Of a DNA stretch of 64,000 bases, positions 63,466-64,000 are shown piece after piece. Position numbers and translations under genes: made by a program. Source of the DNA: Coptis chinensis (lineage: Eukaryota; Streptophyta; Magnoliopsida; Ranunculales; Ranunculaceae); the NCBI GenBank assembly GCA_015680905.1, contig CM027380.1:15518001-15582000 (forward strand), read 5' to 3'. Below the pieces are notes generated by a model, which searched no databases, was not told where the DNA came from, and saw only the letters and a list, made by a program, of their open reading frames with translations. How positions within the stretch are numbered: the stretch's first letter is position 1; the number at the start of each line of letters is the position of its first letter.

Positions 63466-64000
63466 ACTCACAAACTTTATCTATACTACAACTACTAAGA
63501 AATAAAACAATTGTTTCCTTATTTATCTATACATCTCACTAGCAATGAATACAAAATACTCAAGTCGAAACCTAAGCTAATATATGCATAATAATCAATT
63601 ATCTACGAATAAACATATATACAAAGTGTAATACTACGAAATGAACTAACAGGTCCGTTTCTGAAACTTTGGAATAGCGTCCTTAAGTAGGTCCTCACAT
63701 AAATGTTAAGACAAAAACACTCGATTTTTTCGCTCAAGTTTCGCTACTCTAGTGTGCAGTGGGCACACTTTACCTTACAATCTCAATGACACACAAGGAA
63801 AGCCAAGTTGATCAAACACATCCGCCATTTACTATCGCACTAACCTATTTCTAATTGAGCTAGAGGTCTTATTTAGGTGTTGCGGGGATTAGGTGATGGT
63901 TTAAAAAGGAAGGAAATGGATATTAAAAAAGAACCAGTCTGAGATAATAGAGTCTTCATATTATATAACTAGATAAAACCTTGTTCTTTACTTTTGCTTC
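63466..64000. other. No feature seen
   Basis: AT-rich sequence to the window edge. It does not resemble the probable 5' LTR at 46.5 kb, and no gene could be supported. Confidence 0.45.

Overview
The window is nuclear DNA from a flowering plant, most likely a eudicot. It is AT-rich and intron-bearing. Two host genes have plant-type GT-AG introns and plant-typical domain architectures. Almost everything else is transposon: Helitron, CACTA, PIF/Harbinger-like, MULE-like MITE, and LTR retrotransposons of the Tat/Athila type. I cannot name the species.

Layout. About 1-930 is LTR- or promoter-like sequence read leftwards. It is followed by a foldback MITE (1066-1279) and intergenic DNA with small inverted-repeat elements. 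At 6544-8937 is an intact two-exon gene for a RING-H2/VWA E3 ubiquitin ligase of the WAV3/WAVH1 family (769 aa), with a TATA box at 6207. A 48-nt perfect inverted copy of its own coding sequence lies about 470 bp past the stop. The span 9676-16100 holds tandem repeats and MITEs. At 16165-20897 (minus) is an intact nine-exon tRNA-dihydrouridine synthase of the Dus2 type (320 aa). A 195-bp Helitron-like insertion sits in its last intron, and a Helitron 3' end lies just upstream of the gene. At 21.8-24.5 kb are two inverted foldback elements carrying opposing GGT/ACC triplet arrays, with a TTA-flanked MITE nested in one.

The span 27037-34297 is bounded by CACTA-type ends and has subterminal repeats. 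It contains exons of a ZIF1-like (ZIFL) major-facilitator gene and no recognisable transposase. From about 34.7 to about 45 kb, on the minus strand, lies a decayed Helitron-derived block. It holds Helitron N-terminal-domain pieces, an RPA-like OB-fold gene, and between them fragments of three unrelated host genes joined head to tail: a G3BP-like NTF2 protein, a CYP704-like P450 and a UNE2-like MFS transporter. A 1546-bp solo LTR splits the Helitron coding region.

From about 46.5 to at least 60.6 kb is one degenerate Tat-lineage Gypsy retrotransposon (gag, protease, RT, RNase H, integrase). Another family's 1908-bp solo LTR is inserted in its pol. Downstream of pol are about six copies of a ~150-bp tandem repeat. 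After these, on the opposite strand, comes a three-exon gene of 719 codons with its own TATA box, plus a second shorter, divergent copy of it. The end of the window (60.6-63.5 kb) has two ~1.2-1.5 kb LTRs facing each other as a large imperfect palindrome. No 3' LTR of the Tat element was found.

The two intact host genes act separately (protein ubiquitination in growth responses; tRNA modification). Their only shared feature is their place in a transposon-dense stretch. The most interesting material is the multi-gene capture in the Helitron and CACTA elements, the spliced antisense gene of the Tat element, and the inverted coding copy behind the WAV3-like gene.
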